Positions 1 through 11,949 of a stretch of DNA of 64,000 nucleotides are shown piece by piece (the stretch's first letter is position 1; the number at the start of each line of letters is the position of its first letter). Position numbers and translations under genes: made by a program. The DNA is taken from positions 398,763 through 462,762 of the forward strand of contig MNCI01023340.1 of NCBI GenBank assembly GCA_015680685.1. The letters are read 5' to 3'. Under the pieces are notes generated by a model. It was not told the origin of the DNA and did no database searches. It saw only the letters and a program-made list of their open reading frames with translations. Source of the stretch: Gnetum montanum (Eukaryota; Streptophyta; Gnetopsida; Gnetales; Gnetaceae).

Positions 1-147
1 TCTAAGTTATCAAAACTAAGTGCCCATGTGTACAAATCAACAACATTATAAAAATTTTGGTGTTCATGATACAAAATTGAACACCATGACATGACTACTT
101 AAAATTGGATAACACATCCTCTAATAGCATGAAGGCGGTTGTGAAGA
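1..147 (-). other. Element A 3' UTR remnant after the extra ORF
   Basis: This short stretch follows the stop of the extra ORF on the minus strand. It aligns by eye with the equivalent stretch of element C (57354-57480, opposite strand), for example in the part around aacaccaaaatttt. It has no coding potential. The polypurine tract and 3' LTR are expected immediately left of the window edge. Confidence 0.6.
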
Positions 148-2998
148 TTAGACATTCCTAGGTGATGGAGGTTCCTGATGTTCTAAAGGACCTTCACTAG
201 CTTTAGGCATGTGTGGTGGTTGAGGCAACTATGGCTATCCTGCTATGGCTACAACCTCTAGTGGATGGTGAAAGGAATCTAGTAATGGCTTCATCTTCTC
301 CTCCTTACTGTGGGGATTCTTCATAGTCCATGTAGCATCTCCAATGTGGGCTGGAATGGGGATATCCCACAAATAGGGAATTACTAAGAAAAACTCTTTA
401 ACATTAGCAAACTAGGTAGTGAATTATTTATGTTTGATGTTGAATGCCTTGATTGCATTTTGTAGCTCCTACTAGTCATTTATTCTTTTGGCCAACTTCT
501 TGGTTGTAGATCTCTAATCAGTGTATTCTCCCTTGAGAACCTCGAGTTCCACATTTGCCACCACAAGCTTTTTCTTGTTGTCCTTGCGGTACTTGAACTT
601 AGCCTCATACAATAAGTATAAGCTAGCCACTTACTTCTCTAGTTCTAACCATGGTTTTTTGGCAGTTAACATAGCCAGATTTTCATATCGGAGATTGGAA
701 AGCTCCATGTATTCTATCATCTCCTTAATCTACAACTCCTTCATGTAGATTTCTACCTTATTGTAGGTATCTATCCCATTAATGATAAGTTGCCAGATTT
801 CTCTTCCTTGCTAGAGTTTCTAGAGGGTTTCATTTACTTTTTCCTTCATCAACTAGATGTGCTTTTCATTAAATTCCTTCTGTAGATCAACCTAATCTCT
901 GTAATGATCCTTGGCTCTCTTAAATTTGAGAGCCTATGATTTCTAGGTGACTACTTCTATTGCAATCTTTTGGTGAAAGGCACAAACCTCCTCCATCGAG
1001 AGGTTTCTATTTTCAGTTGCCAATCTCCTTAGCTCTATCTTCGCTCTAGCTAGTTTCTCCTACTATTGATGGATAAAGTTTATTAGTTATTGTTTATGAT
1101 CATTAACATTTTGTAGGTGATGGTTCTCTATAGTCAGTTTCACATTCTCCTGGCAGGTTAGATCCAAGGCCTTCTAAATTTTGTGTTGGGTAGCCTCTAC
1201 TAAGAATTAGTAGAACACCGCTGTCTCCATTACATGCTCAACCCCTTTCAGTCTAGTGTAAAGTTGTTCAAGAGCTTCATCTCTTGTCAATGCTAGGTTG
1301 AGAAATGTAGGGTTGACAATTTGGCCTCTTAATTCAGCAACTTTAGTAGCCAAGCATTCATTCAACTCCTTAGCTATTTCGAGTTTCCCTTCCAAGATGA
1401 TGTTTTTGCCCCTTACCTCTAGTAGCTTAGATTAGGTTGCAGCAATACTATCTAGAAGATCAAAGACATCCAAAAGTGGCTGCTTGGTTCCCACAAGTTG
1501 ATCCAGTAATTCTTCATATTGTGCTATGCTTAATCTACTACTTATGGTTCCTATGGAGGTCTACACATCTTTGAGTGTAATGGCATCTAGTACATATGTT
1601 GCATGTGTATTGAGTGTTTTAGCAATTCTATTAGCAAACATCTCTACTACTATCTCCTACCCTTGGTGCTACATTAGTAACACTATTTCCCCCTTTCCTT
1701 CCTCTAATTATTCATGGTATTGCTAGAGATTTTTGGAAGTGGTTTCTCTTCTGCGAGAGATACCATAACTTCTTTAGCATTAGGATTTGACCTCATGGAC
1801 AACTACATTTGTTGGGCCAAGAAAATAGATCCACCTCCATGCATCAGGCTAACTATTTGGGCCACCTCATTTAGGTGACTCATCATTAGCAAGTACATAG
1901 ATGGGTCCCTACCACTCATGCCTACTCATTACTCTTATTCACTCAAGAGCTATTCTCAATATTCATGCAACTATTGGGCTATTGTAGTGTCTAGCATAGT
2001 TGTTTGAGTGGTAGGTGGAGGTGGTGGTTGCTACTCCTCTTCTTGAATGATTGTTCAGGTGTTTTTTCTTTCATCATTTCTACCCAATTAGCAATTAGAG
2101 CATGCCTAATAGCATCACTTATATAATATACTATCCCTCATCTCCAATAGATTTTCCTAATGAGGCATGGAAAGGGGAGTGCCTTCCTTCCATGTTCATT
2201 TTCTTTAAACCACTTCTCTATATCTTGACAGATCAACTATGGAAGGTTGACAAGGAATTTCCCACTCAGAGTAGTACATACATAGGTAAAAAAGGTAATG
2301 ATTTTACTAGGCCTTACCATGGGGTTTAGGTGAAAGGTGAAAATCTTGTAGTGAATTCTTTCTTTTAATGTGAGCATGTCATACTTCTTGTGCTTGATAC
2401 CATAGCACCATTGTATCCATTTCTTTTTAATTTTGGGGTTTTCCTACATTGGAATCTCAGTGAGATTCGTCCCTACTTCTAGCAACCCATGCTCTTCAAT
2501 AGTGGCTTGCACCAAGTAGGACACTAAGATGTCCTTGATTTTGACCATTGAACTCGCCTACTTGTTGTTCTAGAATAAGAATGTCTCTCCCATGTACCAC
2601 TTCCCAGTTGAAGTGATAATTAGCCACATTGGAGAGGTCTTCAGTTGGTCCTATAACTTTGTTAGGTGCTTACTCTAGGAAAGAGCTAAAGTTTAACTTC
2701 TATAGCACTATTTTTTGGACTTCCCTTGATTAGATTTGATTTAGGTAGGCTTCTGTGAAGGTCACCTCAAGGTTTTCTTACTAAGCTAGTGCCTCATCCC
2801 CATGGGGATGCTTTATTGCTAGTGATGGTTCTAGAATCTAATGAATAGATTCCACTTCAACCTCTTTCCTAAGAGGACCCATGGCATGGGTTGCAAGTGA
2901 TTCTTCCTAGGCTTGTTATTTGCCCCTTCTTGTTCTTGGATGTTTTTCCTTTTATTGAGATGATCTCCTTCCTATGTGTGCTTCCCTTTTGATGCCAT
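148..2998 (-). pseudogene. Element A extra ORF in the env position (about 950 codons, broken)
   Basis: This is the first of three homologous copies in the window (others at 54518-57353 and 59011-61534). The start is the ATG at 2998 in the context gcagATGGC, shared with C; the end is the TAA at 148-150 after a Pro-rich tail. The N-terminal conserved block (about 2080-2400) contains FHLNPMV, CTTLSGKFLVNLP, DIEKWFKENEHGR and PFPCLIRKI, which resembles the putative plant transposon domain (PF20167-type) of plant Athila-like elements. The middle (about 780-1500) is heptad-like and predicted coiled coil, including VAELRGQIV and LALTRDEALEQLY. The C-terminal motif (about 310-400) reads VKEFFLVIP then WDIPIPAHIGDATW. 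It lies downstream of pol, where env-like genes sit in some Athila elements. No signal peptide or membrane anchor is visible, so an envelope role is not supported. It has several TAG stops and shifts. Function is unknown. Confidence 0.75.
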
Positions 2999-4890
2999 CT
3001 GCGGTCACAACAAATCCATGGATTAGTAGATATAACATGTAACTTTGGATATTTTGAGTACCTTATATTATCAATTAGTTACACTTGGCTAAGGTTAGAC
3101 CATGGTATGATTATTTTATTCCTATTTTATTAATTAATTTTCATTATAAGTGTCACCAGAGTTTGTTGGGAGGGTTTAGCTTCTGTAATTTGATATTTAA
3201 ATGTTGATTTCTTAGTTAAACCTTTGTGGGAGTGAAAAAAATCGCAAAAAATTTTCTACCAAAAATACCACATTTATGGTCTGCATGACTAAGAACTTAC
3301 CTCCAATAGCTACAGGGTTGAAGAACAAAGATATTTGGATAAATGGTTAGGAATTATGGACTTTGGAAGGTTTTGGGCTATGAAAATTTGCAAAACTTCC
3401 TTAGCGTTTGTGAGAAAATGTGAAAATTTCAAAGGGGAATTATGCATATTTATACTATTTTTATGCTACGTCGATGAGGCCACATATACAAGGCCTCATA
3501 TATGCATAAACTTTGTAGATGGGGCCTTGCATATAGGATCTGTAGATGAAATTTTAAAATGTGAATATCTTGAAAAATACAAGGAATTTTTGAATGAATT
3601 TGGAGTTCATGGAGTCCCAGAAAGGCCAAGAATATGATGAAATCATTGAAAAGGTCTTTGAAAGCTCAAAAATTCAAAAATTTTATGGAGAACATGTGTA
3701 TTGAATAAAATAAGGAGAATATGGTTGGATGTAGAAGATGGGTGTACGAAAGATTCTAATTGTAAGAATGCCTAAGCATAAGGTGCTTAATGAACGCAAC
3801 CAAGAGATGTGTAAGTGGATCCTTCCCATAGTAGACACATGCTTTGTTTTCCCTTGCATAACCTCAACCTAAGAAGTCCATGAGCCCCATAGGTGATTAA
3901 TGATTGATGAAAGTTAAGTATCAACACCCAGAAGATTCTACCCAAGACAAAGTTACTGAATCAAGAACATGGACACTAGCAACAAAGTGAGTTACAAGCA
4001 ACATAGATGGATGATGGTGCAGGTGGAATGGAATTTTGAATTGAGGTCATAAGAAGTCCCTTGTGGATTTGTGTTTAAATTACCTAAGAAGATCCACCCT
4101 TAGTCTAGACCAAAACCAACCCCTTTCAATGACTTCATATGACTACTCCAAGACCAATCCACCTCCTCAAGACACAAGCGTATTCCCATATAATAACCAC
4201 TATTCCATAAAGAGAAGAAAAGAGAAGTAGGAAGTGAGAGAGAGGGCCTTAGTTAGAAGGGGCCTTTAGTTATGGGTAACATGTCTTTTTAGTTTGACAA
4301 CTAGTGCTTGTAGCCTATTTATTTGTTTAAAGGGTGTGCTTTGAATTTTCATCATGTGTTTTTTTTTTGTTTTTTTTTTCATTTTTTTCCTTTTTGGATG
4401 GGAACCACACCATGTAAAGACTTTATTGAACTTATTATTATTGATCAACATGGAATGGTAAGAAGTCTATGAAAACACTCATGCACTTGAGCAAGTAGAA
4501 AAGCTAAAAAAGTATTAAGTTCCCTTGAAGTCACATTGTATGCAAACTTTTGAATCCTTCCTAATTCTAGAAATTACCAAGATCACAAATTTATTAAAAG
4601 TTTATTTAATGAAAAGGGACCTCAAACTTCCAAAACAAGGAAAAACATATATTTTGTGGATGGGTGGATGTCGTGGACTCACTGCTTGTTCCATGAAAAT
4701 GAAACCATGACTTAGCCATTAATACAAAAATTTAAAAATAGAAACTAGACATTAGCAAATAAAACATTAAGCATAAACTACCATTAGTAATAGCTATAGC
4801 ACCATTGTGCTCTATTGGCACAAAGCATGTTTATTAACAAAAAATTAGAAAATCCCACTAAAATAAAGTAAAATATATAAGAAATATTTA
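2999..4890 (-). other. Element A spacer between pol and extra ORF, with a conserved 3' block
   Basis: No gene is supported in this 1.9-kb stretch. The part 3180-3640 matches the C spacer (54117-54400 in C orientation, and the misoriented piece 53430-53830). The part around 3700-4480 matches the 3' UTRs of D (13720-14430) and, more weakly, B (30180-31060). Shared landmarks on the plus strand are cttcccatagta, ctagtgcttgtagcc and accacaccatgtaaagac. Runs of T near 4363-4390 are low complexity. The small ORFs at 3335-3637, 4266-4451 and 4525-4710 are open by chance and not conserved in the other copies. Confidence 0.65.
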
Positions 4891-4896
4891 AATGTA

Positions 4897-5940
4897 CTAA
4901 CAATGTTGTAAAATATAAAATGGTATAAAAGAGGAAGAATTTTTAAAATAAAAAAGATGTAAAATAAACAATTTGCATAGACAAAAATGTGTAAAAAAAA
5001 ATAGAAAAACTATGGAACCACATATATGATTAGCATGGATGGCCATCTTTCCCATAAATAAGTTGGAAGGAGGAGATCTAAAAAATTTAGTGTGGTTGCC
5101 TATTTGTTGAGGTGTTTGTTGCACTAGCTTACTTTGGCTCATGGAAAGGCTTTATTTATTGGATGTTAACCAACTACATTTTTTTTGAGCTTTCAGGTTT
5201 GTATATAATCATGTCCCCAGAAGAAAAATTTTTATCAAGCATATAAAGTCCCTCCCACAACATTTGAAATTTTTTTTTTTAAGGTATGTGTGGGGAATTC
5301 TAATAGAAAACCTTATCTCCTAGTTGAAATTTTACTTTCTATATTCTAAGATCATGATGTTGTTTATTGAATGACTTGTGCACTTCATTCAAAGATAGGG
5401 CTACCAATCAATTTTCATCTATCAGATTTAGGTTGATCAATCTTTCTTTTTGTGCTAGACTTAGGTTAAGATCCAATTCACAGGTTGTTGAGAGTGTACA
5501 AAGCTTGAATTGAATTGGAAGCACTAGAAGTTTACCATACACTAGCTCATAGGGAGAGTAGCCAATAGAGTGTTTCCATGTTAAGTAATAGGTCCAAAGG
5601 GCATTATTGAGTTTTGCACTCTAGTCTCTCCTATATTTACTAATAGTTCTTGTTAGAATCTTTGTGATCTCCTTATTAGTTACCTTTGCTTGACCATTGG
5701 CTTGGGGGTGATAGGGTGTTGTTAATTTATGTTCAACCCCTAAGTGTTGCATGATTTTTTGAAAAGTGGCACCTATAAAATGGGTTTTGTTGTCAGAAAT
5801 CAATGCACATGGCACCCCAAACCTATTCACAAAATTTTTTTTGTACAGATCAAGAAATAATGGATGATGTACACCCAGTGATGGCTACTACTTCTATGCA
5901 TTTGGTACACTAGTAAATGATGATAATTATATATTCCTTC
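4897..5940 (-). pseudogene. Element A integrase, C-terminal half (split by element D)
   Basis: Minus-strand translation gives the integrase core: FGVPCALISDNKTHF with the second catalytic Asp, then LTTPYHPQANGQAKVTN. The third catalytic position (35 residues after that Asp) is Lys instead of Glu. The C-terminal part contains a GPF/Y-like module (LWEGLYMLDKNFSSGDMIIY), followed by the Phe-rich tail frame at 4897-5142. The gene breaks at 5941, where D is inserted, and resumes at 15997 on the same strand. Integrase would join the cDNA to host DNA; this copy is inactive because of the insertion, stops and frameshifts. Confidence 0.88.
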
Positions 5941-5945
5941 CTATT
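5941..5945. repeat. Target-site duplication of element D, left copy (ctatt)
   Basis: The five bases ctatt directly precede the TGAT start of the D 5' LTR and are repeated exactly after its 3' LTR at 15992-15996. A perfect 5-bp duplication is typical of LTR-retrotransposon integration. Removing D plus one copy restores the A integrase alignment. Confidence 0.93.
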
Positions 5946-6818
5946 TGATAAAATGTGTTTTTTTGGCCAAAACATTGGGTACATGACATTGGGGCCATGA
6001 TGTCGTGTACATGATGTTAGGGCCTAGCTCCAATGTTAGGTGTCCAACATTGGGGTATATATCCTAGCCTATAAATATAGTGCCTGGGTCCTAGTTTTTG
6101 CAAAGTTTAGAGTTTAGGTTTCAATTTTCAAGCAAGGTAGTGAAGCTCTTGCCATTTCTTTTCCTCAGAGTTAGAATATTTTCTGAGTGCCTGCAGAAGG
6201 AGTCTAAAGTGTGTATGATTCTTTATTCAAGCATTGATGTACCTAAGTGCAGTAGTGTGACAGGACTAAAATAAACTCTTTTGACAATCCTTGCATCACT
6301 GAGAATAGCTTAATATTTTATTTATTGCATTTTACTTTCTTACTCTTTCTTTTAATGCATTTGAATTAGCAATTTATTTCCAGAAATTAATGAAGATGAG
6401 AACAACCACTTCAAACATTCATATAGTACTTGGTAACCTAGCAAGGCTTAATGTTTAGTAGCCAAATAGTGCTATATCTATTCAAGATGTGTTCTAGAAA
6501 GTGAGATGGTTACTTGTGTTAGGGTAACTAGACAGTAGAAAATTTAGCTTTTAATCTACTCGAATCTTTATTCTTGTTATAGGTGATTACATCCATAAAA
6601 TATAAAATGGAAAAAATTCATATGTCTCAATTACACTTAAACCATACCCTTGAGCCTTACAAGTGTAGTTGGGAAGACAATGAATGTTCTTAATGTGATT
6701 TCACTTCCTAGGGAAACTAGTGCATAAGATAAATATAGGTCCACAGAATTTAACTAGATCATGCGTAATGACTTAGTAATTCGTATGGTTGGATGTAGGG
6801 GTACCTCATCGCTTATCA
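5946..6818 (+). repeat. Element D 5' LTR
   Basis: The LTR starts TGATAAAATG and ends TTATCA. U3 opens with repeated acattggg-type motifs (5970-6055), followed by a TATA box at 6070-6077. Further in is a short tandem module of the acttggtaacc type (about 6428-6480). It pairs with the 3' LTR at 15167-15991; the two are similar along most of their length, with U3 differing most. Confidence 0.92.
6070..6077 (+). promoter_or_regulatory. TATA box of D 5' LTR
   Basis: The motif tataaata sits in cctagcctataaatatagtg. The same words occur in the D 3' LTR (15235-15242), and tataaata stands at the equivalent place in every Athila LTR here (22083-22090, 29418-29425 and 38396-38403 on the minus strand; 44486-44493, 45791-45798, 57745-57752 and 61834-61841 on the plus strand). 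It probably positions transcription of the genomic RNA. Confidence 0.7.
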
Positions 6819-6840
6819 TTGGCACTATTGCCAAGGATCT
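6819..6840 (+). other. Element D primer binding site (tRNA-Asp type)
   Basis: The sequence ttggcactattgccaagga starts right after the LTR end. It matches the Athila/Tat tRNA-Asp PBS TGGCGCCGTTGCCGGGGA except for changes of the C-to-T and G-to-A type, which fit methylation-driven decay. Confidence 0.85.
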
Positions 6841-6978
6841 TTTTGTTGTTTTGTGTGCTATCTAGGACCTAGTGAAAAGTATTGAAATCATTGGAATAAA
6901 CCTTAGAGTCATATCTTATTTCATAATTACTACAACAAATTCTCATAGCACATTATGATTTTTATTCGCTAACTAAAA

Positions 6979-9474
6979 ATGTCTTCTTCTCATAGGAGCG
7001 CTTCTACACCCAAGGCCAATAGAGTTAATCTACCAAAGACTCAATAGTATAAAATTATATATACTTATCCTAATGAGTATGTACTAAATTTTACCTTCAT
7101 CCTACACCAAGATGAACATTTCTGGTGGCATGACATGTAGGGCAACATTGTGTTACTGCCCAATTGTGCTACTCCTGCAATGCTCTATCAAATGCTTGCA
7201 CGATGTGGTCTTCAAGACTACCATGGGGAATATATTCTGGAATATTTTAATGCTAGGGATTATCATCCCACTGAAGCACAATGTTTGTGGGATTGATAGC
7301 TCGAGCAACGCTATGACTTTTTGAAGGGAACAGGACTTAACGATTCTCCATTCCTACTGTACCAACAAGCTAGTGGGGAATCCTTCTTTAGGGGTTTTTT
7401 ATTCAATGAAACTCCTCTCTTTGACTTTAGTGATGGAGGTCAAAATAAAAATCTACACTCCGTAGTTCACAATTCTAATTCTAGTAACAAGGTATCCAAT
7501 GACAATGTAGGATCTAGAGGGGAAAGTCAAGACAGGGATGTGGACAAGAAGCACGATTGTGATCATGGTCACGATCACCTAAGAGGTTGTAGTAGGTACC
7601 ATGATGGTGCTGATTCTCCTTCCCCTTACCCTTCATCATCATCTTCTTCTTATTAATCTAATCATTACTGATGAAGGTGAGACCATGATGGAGGTGATCA
7701 AAATGAATGAAATGACCATTGGGATAGATAAGATCAAGGGCATAGATGTTTAAGAGAGGCACATCGCCATGAATGAAGAGGTGGTAGAGGGCATCGTAAG
7801 ATCCATGATCAAGGCCTTAATGAGCCTCTATTTGCTACCCAAAGTATGCTTAACATCATAGAGATAGTCAAAATTCCAACAAGGCATGTGAAGGATAGTT
7901 GGATCAAATGGTTAGACATGAACAATATTCCTCAATTTGAAGGAGGATATAACTCTAATTCACAAAATCATCTTCAAGCTTTTCAAGATGCATGTGCATT
8001 ACAAAACATAGAAAATGAGTGGTAGAAACTAAAGTTGTTCCCCAAGACACTTATCAAAGAAGCAGAAAAATGGTACCAGTCCATATAGCTGGAATCTATT
8101 AGATGATAGAGTACCATGCTTGAGTTGTTCAATGATAAGTATCAAACATACTCTAGAGTGTCCAACTTAAGGAAGAAAATTCAAGGGTGGAAATAAGGAA
8201 CACACAAAACCTTGTATGCTGCCTTTAGCCAATACTATGCCTTGATGCATAAATGCCCTAGCCATGGTTATGCTTAATTAGATCAACTTTGCCACATTGT
8301 AGATGGGCTCCGTAATCAAACAAGGAAAACCCTTGGTGTCTATGACCAAGGGCAATTGTCAAAAGTAATTTCCTATTAGGTAAAAAGGTTAATAAAGTAG
8401 GTCATCAAAGAGGAAGATGAACTAAGAAAAAGAGAAAATGTAGAGGAGTACAACCATGATCCTTCCATCCATAAGAGGGAGGTTCGATTCTATGATAATG
8501 AGGATGAGTTTTTATTTGATGAAGGGATGCATAAGAAAGCCTTGCCACTCCAACAATTTCAATCTAAACTTATAGCCAAGGTTGATTAGTTAAGGGACTT
8601 GATATATAATAGATTTTAAGCTATTCTCAAAATTGCGGAGGAGTCCAAAGAACAAAATAGTGAGCATGAGTGCAAGAGGTGCAAGGAAGTTGAATATGCA
8701 TATTATAAATGTAAGGGCAAGATTGCTACAATAGAAGAAGTTGTAGACAATGAATTAGATGATGATCATGAGTGTGACATCTGTCAATACGAACATCCTA
8801 AGTGATGTTGCCCCATTATGTCACATCTATAGGAGTCTAGGATGTATGCCTTACATCCATGACTTACACAAAGGCAAATAGCTAGAAGGTTACCTTATCC
8901 TCAAGGTAATCTTAGGCAGTTCCACCAGCAACAATCATATTATCCAAGTGGAGCTGAACAACAACCATATGAATAGTATCAACAATGGTAGCAACCACAA
9001 TCATGGGTGCTAGCACTACCTAGGTAACAATATCCTTACAAGTAGCCTGATTCATATGGTTATCATGTGTAGCAACCCATGTTTTCACATGACTCCTCTA
9101 GTCACATTTCTAATTTCTAGCCTCACTACCACCCTTCAAATTATTACCATGCTCATTCTCCACATGAACGAAGGGATACCACCTATTATCCTTATCCTCC
9201 TCCTATCCCTACACATACTCCTCCTTTAGTTGCATAACTACCACCTACTCCACATATGTAAGGTTAACTACCCACTCAACTGCAATAACACAATGCTACA
9301 AGGGCTATTAATATGAAACCCAATCATCAATCAGAGGGGTCAAATTCCTAATCAAAGAAAATACCTTTCTTTTGATCCCATGGTCCACCTAAGCCTTCAC
9401 CTACACCCATGGTTAACAACCCTACTCCTACCTCTTCATCCATATCAAATTTTGTTAGGCCTTCAAACTAAACT
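6979..9474 (+). pseudogene. Element D gag (broken)
   Basis: The start is the ATG at 6979, encoding MSSSHRS, the same opening as in A, B, C and G. A Ser-rich and charged segment is open at 7321-7656. The capsid-like core (about 7850-8330) contains IPTRHVKDSWIKWLDMNNIP and MLELFNDKYQTYSRVSNLRK, a Retrotrans_gag-type region. A Cys/His motif, CDICQYEHPK followed by CCP, lies at 8773-8811 and probably replaces the zinc knuckle. The C-terminal part (8870-9460) is rich in Pro, Gln and Tyr. Gag would form the particle and bind RNA. There are many TAG stops and at least one frame change. Confidence 0.85.
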
Positions 9475-10260
9475 TTGCAAAGGATCCATATCATAATGCT
9501 TACTCACACTATGTCTAATTGGATCCTTATAAGAAATCTTCTTAGGAAATTACCTAATCTTGGAAGTCCTCTAATTTATTTTCAGATTGCTAGGAATAAA
9601 ATATGCAAGGCTCTTCTCAATTTAGGTTCTAGTGTTAATTTGATTTTTCATGAGATGTACATTACCTAGAACTTGCCTCCTCTTAAGAAGAGGAACATTA
9701 GATTGGAATTGGAAAACCAATCCATCACTTTTCCATTGGGACTGAAAGAAGACATTGTGACCACTGTCTATGGATGATCTTATCCTGTTGATTTCTTAGT
9801 AATCAAAGTGGAGAATTGTAAAGGGGACTTTCCAATCATTATGGGAAGGGCATGGCTAAGCATTATTGATGCAAGAATGGACATCATAGATCTTTCCTTG
9901 GAGACATCTAAAGAAAATGCATTTGGAAAGATTGAGAAGAAGAGAGTTTCATGCATCATGTACATCAATACTAGGTGCAATTGTGTGCAGAAACTTTGGT
10001 CCATAAAGTAAGCATCTATCTTTGCATGCAAGCAATGTGCACCAAAAGAAAAAATTCAAAGGTGTTTGTATGCAGTAGCCACAAAATAGTAGGGCACCTA
10101 GTGGCTGACTATTGATTTAGAAAAAAGAAAACTATGCATGAAACTAGCTGAGAGCCTAACATGTGAGTATGTCATGAGCATGGATGAACTTAAGCAAGTT
10201 CATCATCAACTCTTTGATGATACCCACTAGGGAGAGTTGGAAATTCCTGACAAATTTAAG
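9475..10260 (+). pseudogene. Element D protease region (active site Asp lost)
   Basis: The translation around 9600-9660 reads KALLNLGSSVNLI, where B has LLDSG, so the catalytic Asp has become Asn and the Ser-Gly step is altered. The second landmark, PIIMGRAWLSIIDARM, is present (9830-9880). The frame then continues through KIEKKRVSCIMY. Retroviral-type aspartic protease would process the Gag-Pol polyprotein; this copy is certainly inactive. It sits between the Pro-rich end of gag and RT, as in the other copies. Confidence 0.85.
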
Positions 10261-10489
10261 AGCCCCTTGAACTAAAAACATTATTATACATAATGGAATA
10301 TGTGTTTTTGAAAGATAAGAACCTAGTCATAATCAATTCAAATCTTACTCCAGGGCATAAACAAATGTTGTTGAAAGTACTTAAAATATGGTTAGCAGCT
10401 TTTGCATGGTCATATCCTAAACTCATAGGGATTGATCATAGGATATGCTGGCATTTCATTTACACCAACTTGGCCATGAAGCCAAAATG

Positions 10490-11330
10490 ATAGCCACAAA
10501 GATGGTTGAACCTCAAATTAAAGCAAATCGTCAAGGGGAAAATTAAGAAAATCCTCAAAGTAGGGTTCATGTATCCCATTGCAGAGAGTGAGTGGAATAG
10601 CCATATTGTAATTGTGCAAAAGAAAGGTGGCAAGTGGCAAGTCTACATCGATTTTAGGCTATTGAACATGGTAACATTCAAAGATTACTTTTTGTTGTCA
10701 TTTGTTGACTAAGTGCTCAACACAATATCTATGCATTACTACTATAGTTTTCTAGATGGTTATAGTGGCTATAACCAAATTCAAATTGCACCAAAAAACC
10801 AAGCAAAGACAACATTCATAAGTTACTGGGGGACTTTTGCATATCGCAAGATTCCATTTGATCTATGTAATGCTCCTGCCGCATTCCAATACTTGGTCCT
10901 AAGCATTTTTCAATAGTAGATCAGTAGTGGTATCGAAGTATTCATGGATGACTTCTCCACCTATGGAGCTACATTTGAGCAAGCCCTAAACTACCTTGAG
11001 CAAGTGCTAAAATAGTGTGTTGAAACCAACTCATGACTCAATTGGCAAAAAATTCACCTCATGGTCTAGGAGGGCATTGTATTAGGGCACAAAATATCAC
11101 AAGTAAATATTCAGGTAGATCCTGAGAAAATAAGGATCATCCAAGGAATAACCCACCAACCAAAAATAGTTAAAGATGTTTGATCATTCCTTGGACATAC
11201 TAGCTACTATCGATGCTTCATAGAGAATTTTTGTAAGATTGCAAAATTTTTGGTCAAGCTAATAGAGAAAGATGCTCCCTTTATCTAGACCACAAAATGT
11301 GAGAAAGCATTCTAGTAACTAAAGGAGAAG
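10490..11330 (+). pseudogene. Element D reverse transcriptase (broken)
   Basis: Open pieces at 10506-10712 and 10713-10916 carry the RT fingers and palm: IAESEWNSHIVIVQKKGGKW, IDFRLLNM, YYYSFLDGYSGYNQIQIAPK and CNAPAAFQYLVLSIFQ. The catalytic box VFMDDFSTYG follows (about 10937-10966). FMDD in place of YxDD is the Athila form. The thumb region reads EGIVLGHKIS and SFLGHTSYYR. Scattered TAG stops break the frame. Confidence 0.9.
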
Positions 11331-11780
11331 CTTGTAGAAACTCCAATCCTACAAGCACCTAACTAGTCTAGACCATTTCATATTATGACAGACACATCAA
11401 ATTATGCCTTGGGAGCTGTGTTGATGTAGTTAGATAATAGAAAAAAACCATACTATATCCACTATGCCAACCAAAGCATTGTGGATGCATAACTAAACGT
11501 CACCACTATAAAAAAAGAATTAATGGAGTGTTGTTTTTTCTAGAAAAGTTCAGGTACTATGTTCTTGGATATAAGGTGTTTGTGCACATTGATCATATTG
11601 CCATTTACTTCCTAATGAACAAGCCAATGGTGAGTCCTCATGTCATATGATGGCTAGTGATCTTGCAGGAATTCAATTTGATGATGGTAGATCAAAAGGA
11701 CATTGAGAATGTGGTCACTAATCACTTGTCTCAATTGTGATGGGACAATAAAGAGGAAGAAATCCCATTATCTAATACAT
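11331..11780 (+). pseudogene. Element D RNase H region (broken)
   Basis: After the RT thumb the translation gives ETPILQAPN and FHIMTDTSNYALGAVLM, the connection/RNase H start with its first acidic residue. It then passes through frameshifted versions of the segment seen better in B (32741-33148). RNase H would remove RNA from the RNA:DNA hybrid. Frameshifts leave no long open stretch. Confidence 0.75.
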
Positions 11781-11949
11781 TTCCTGATCAACTCCTCTTT
11801 GCTGGGGTTTTAATTGGACAAATGGCCAATGAGCCAAAATGGTATGATAAAATTCTCATCTGTCTTCTCACTCAGGAGATGCCACAAAGGTTGGACCACT
11901 AGAAGAAAAAAAAATTTCTTGATAGGTAAAGCACTTCATCAAGATAAAC

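Noticed and set aside
521-748. ORF of 75 codons on the plus strand near the window start (also 1526-1726 and 2102-2329)
   Set aside because: They lie antisense to the A extra ORF, which has homologous copies in C and G.
148-2998. True retroviral-type envelope gene in the env position
   Set aside because: No signal peptide, transmembrane segment or glycoprotein-like Cys pattern is visible; the product is largely coiled coil.
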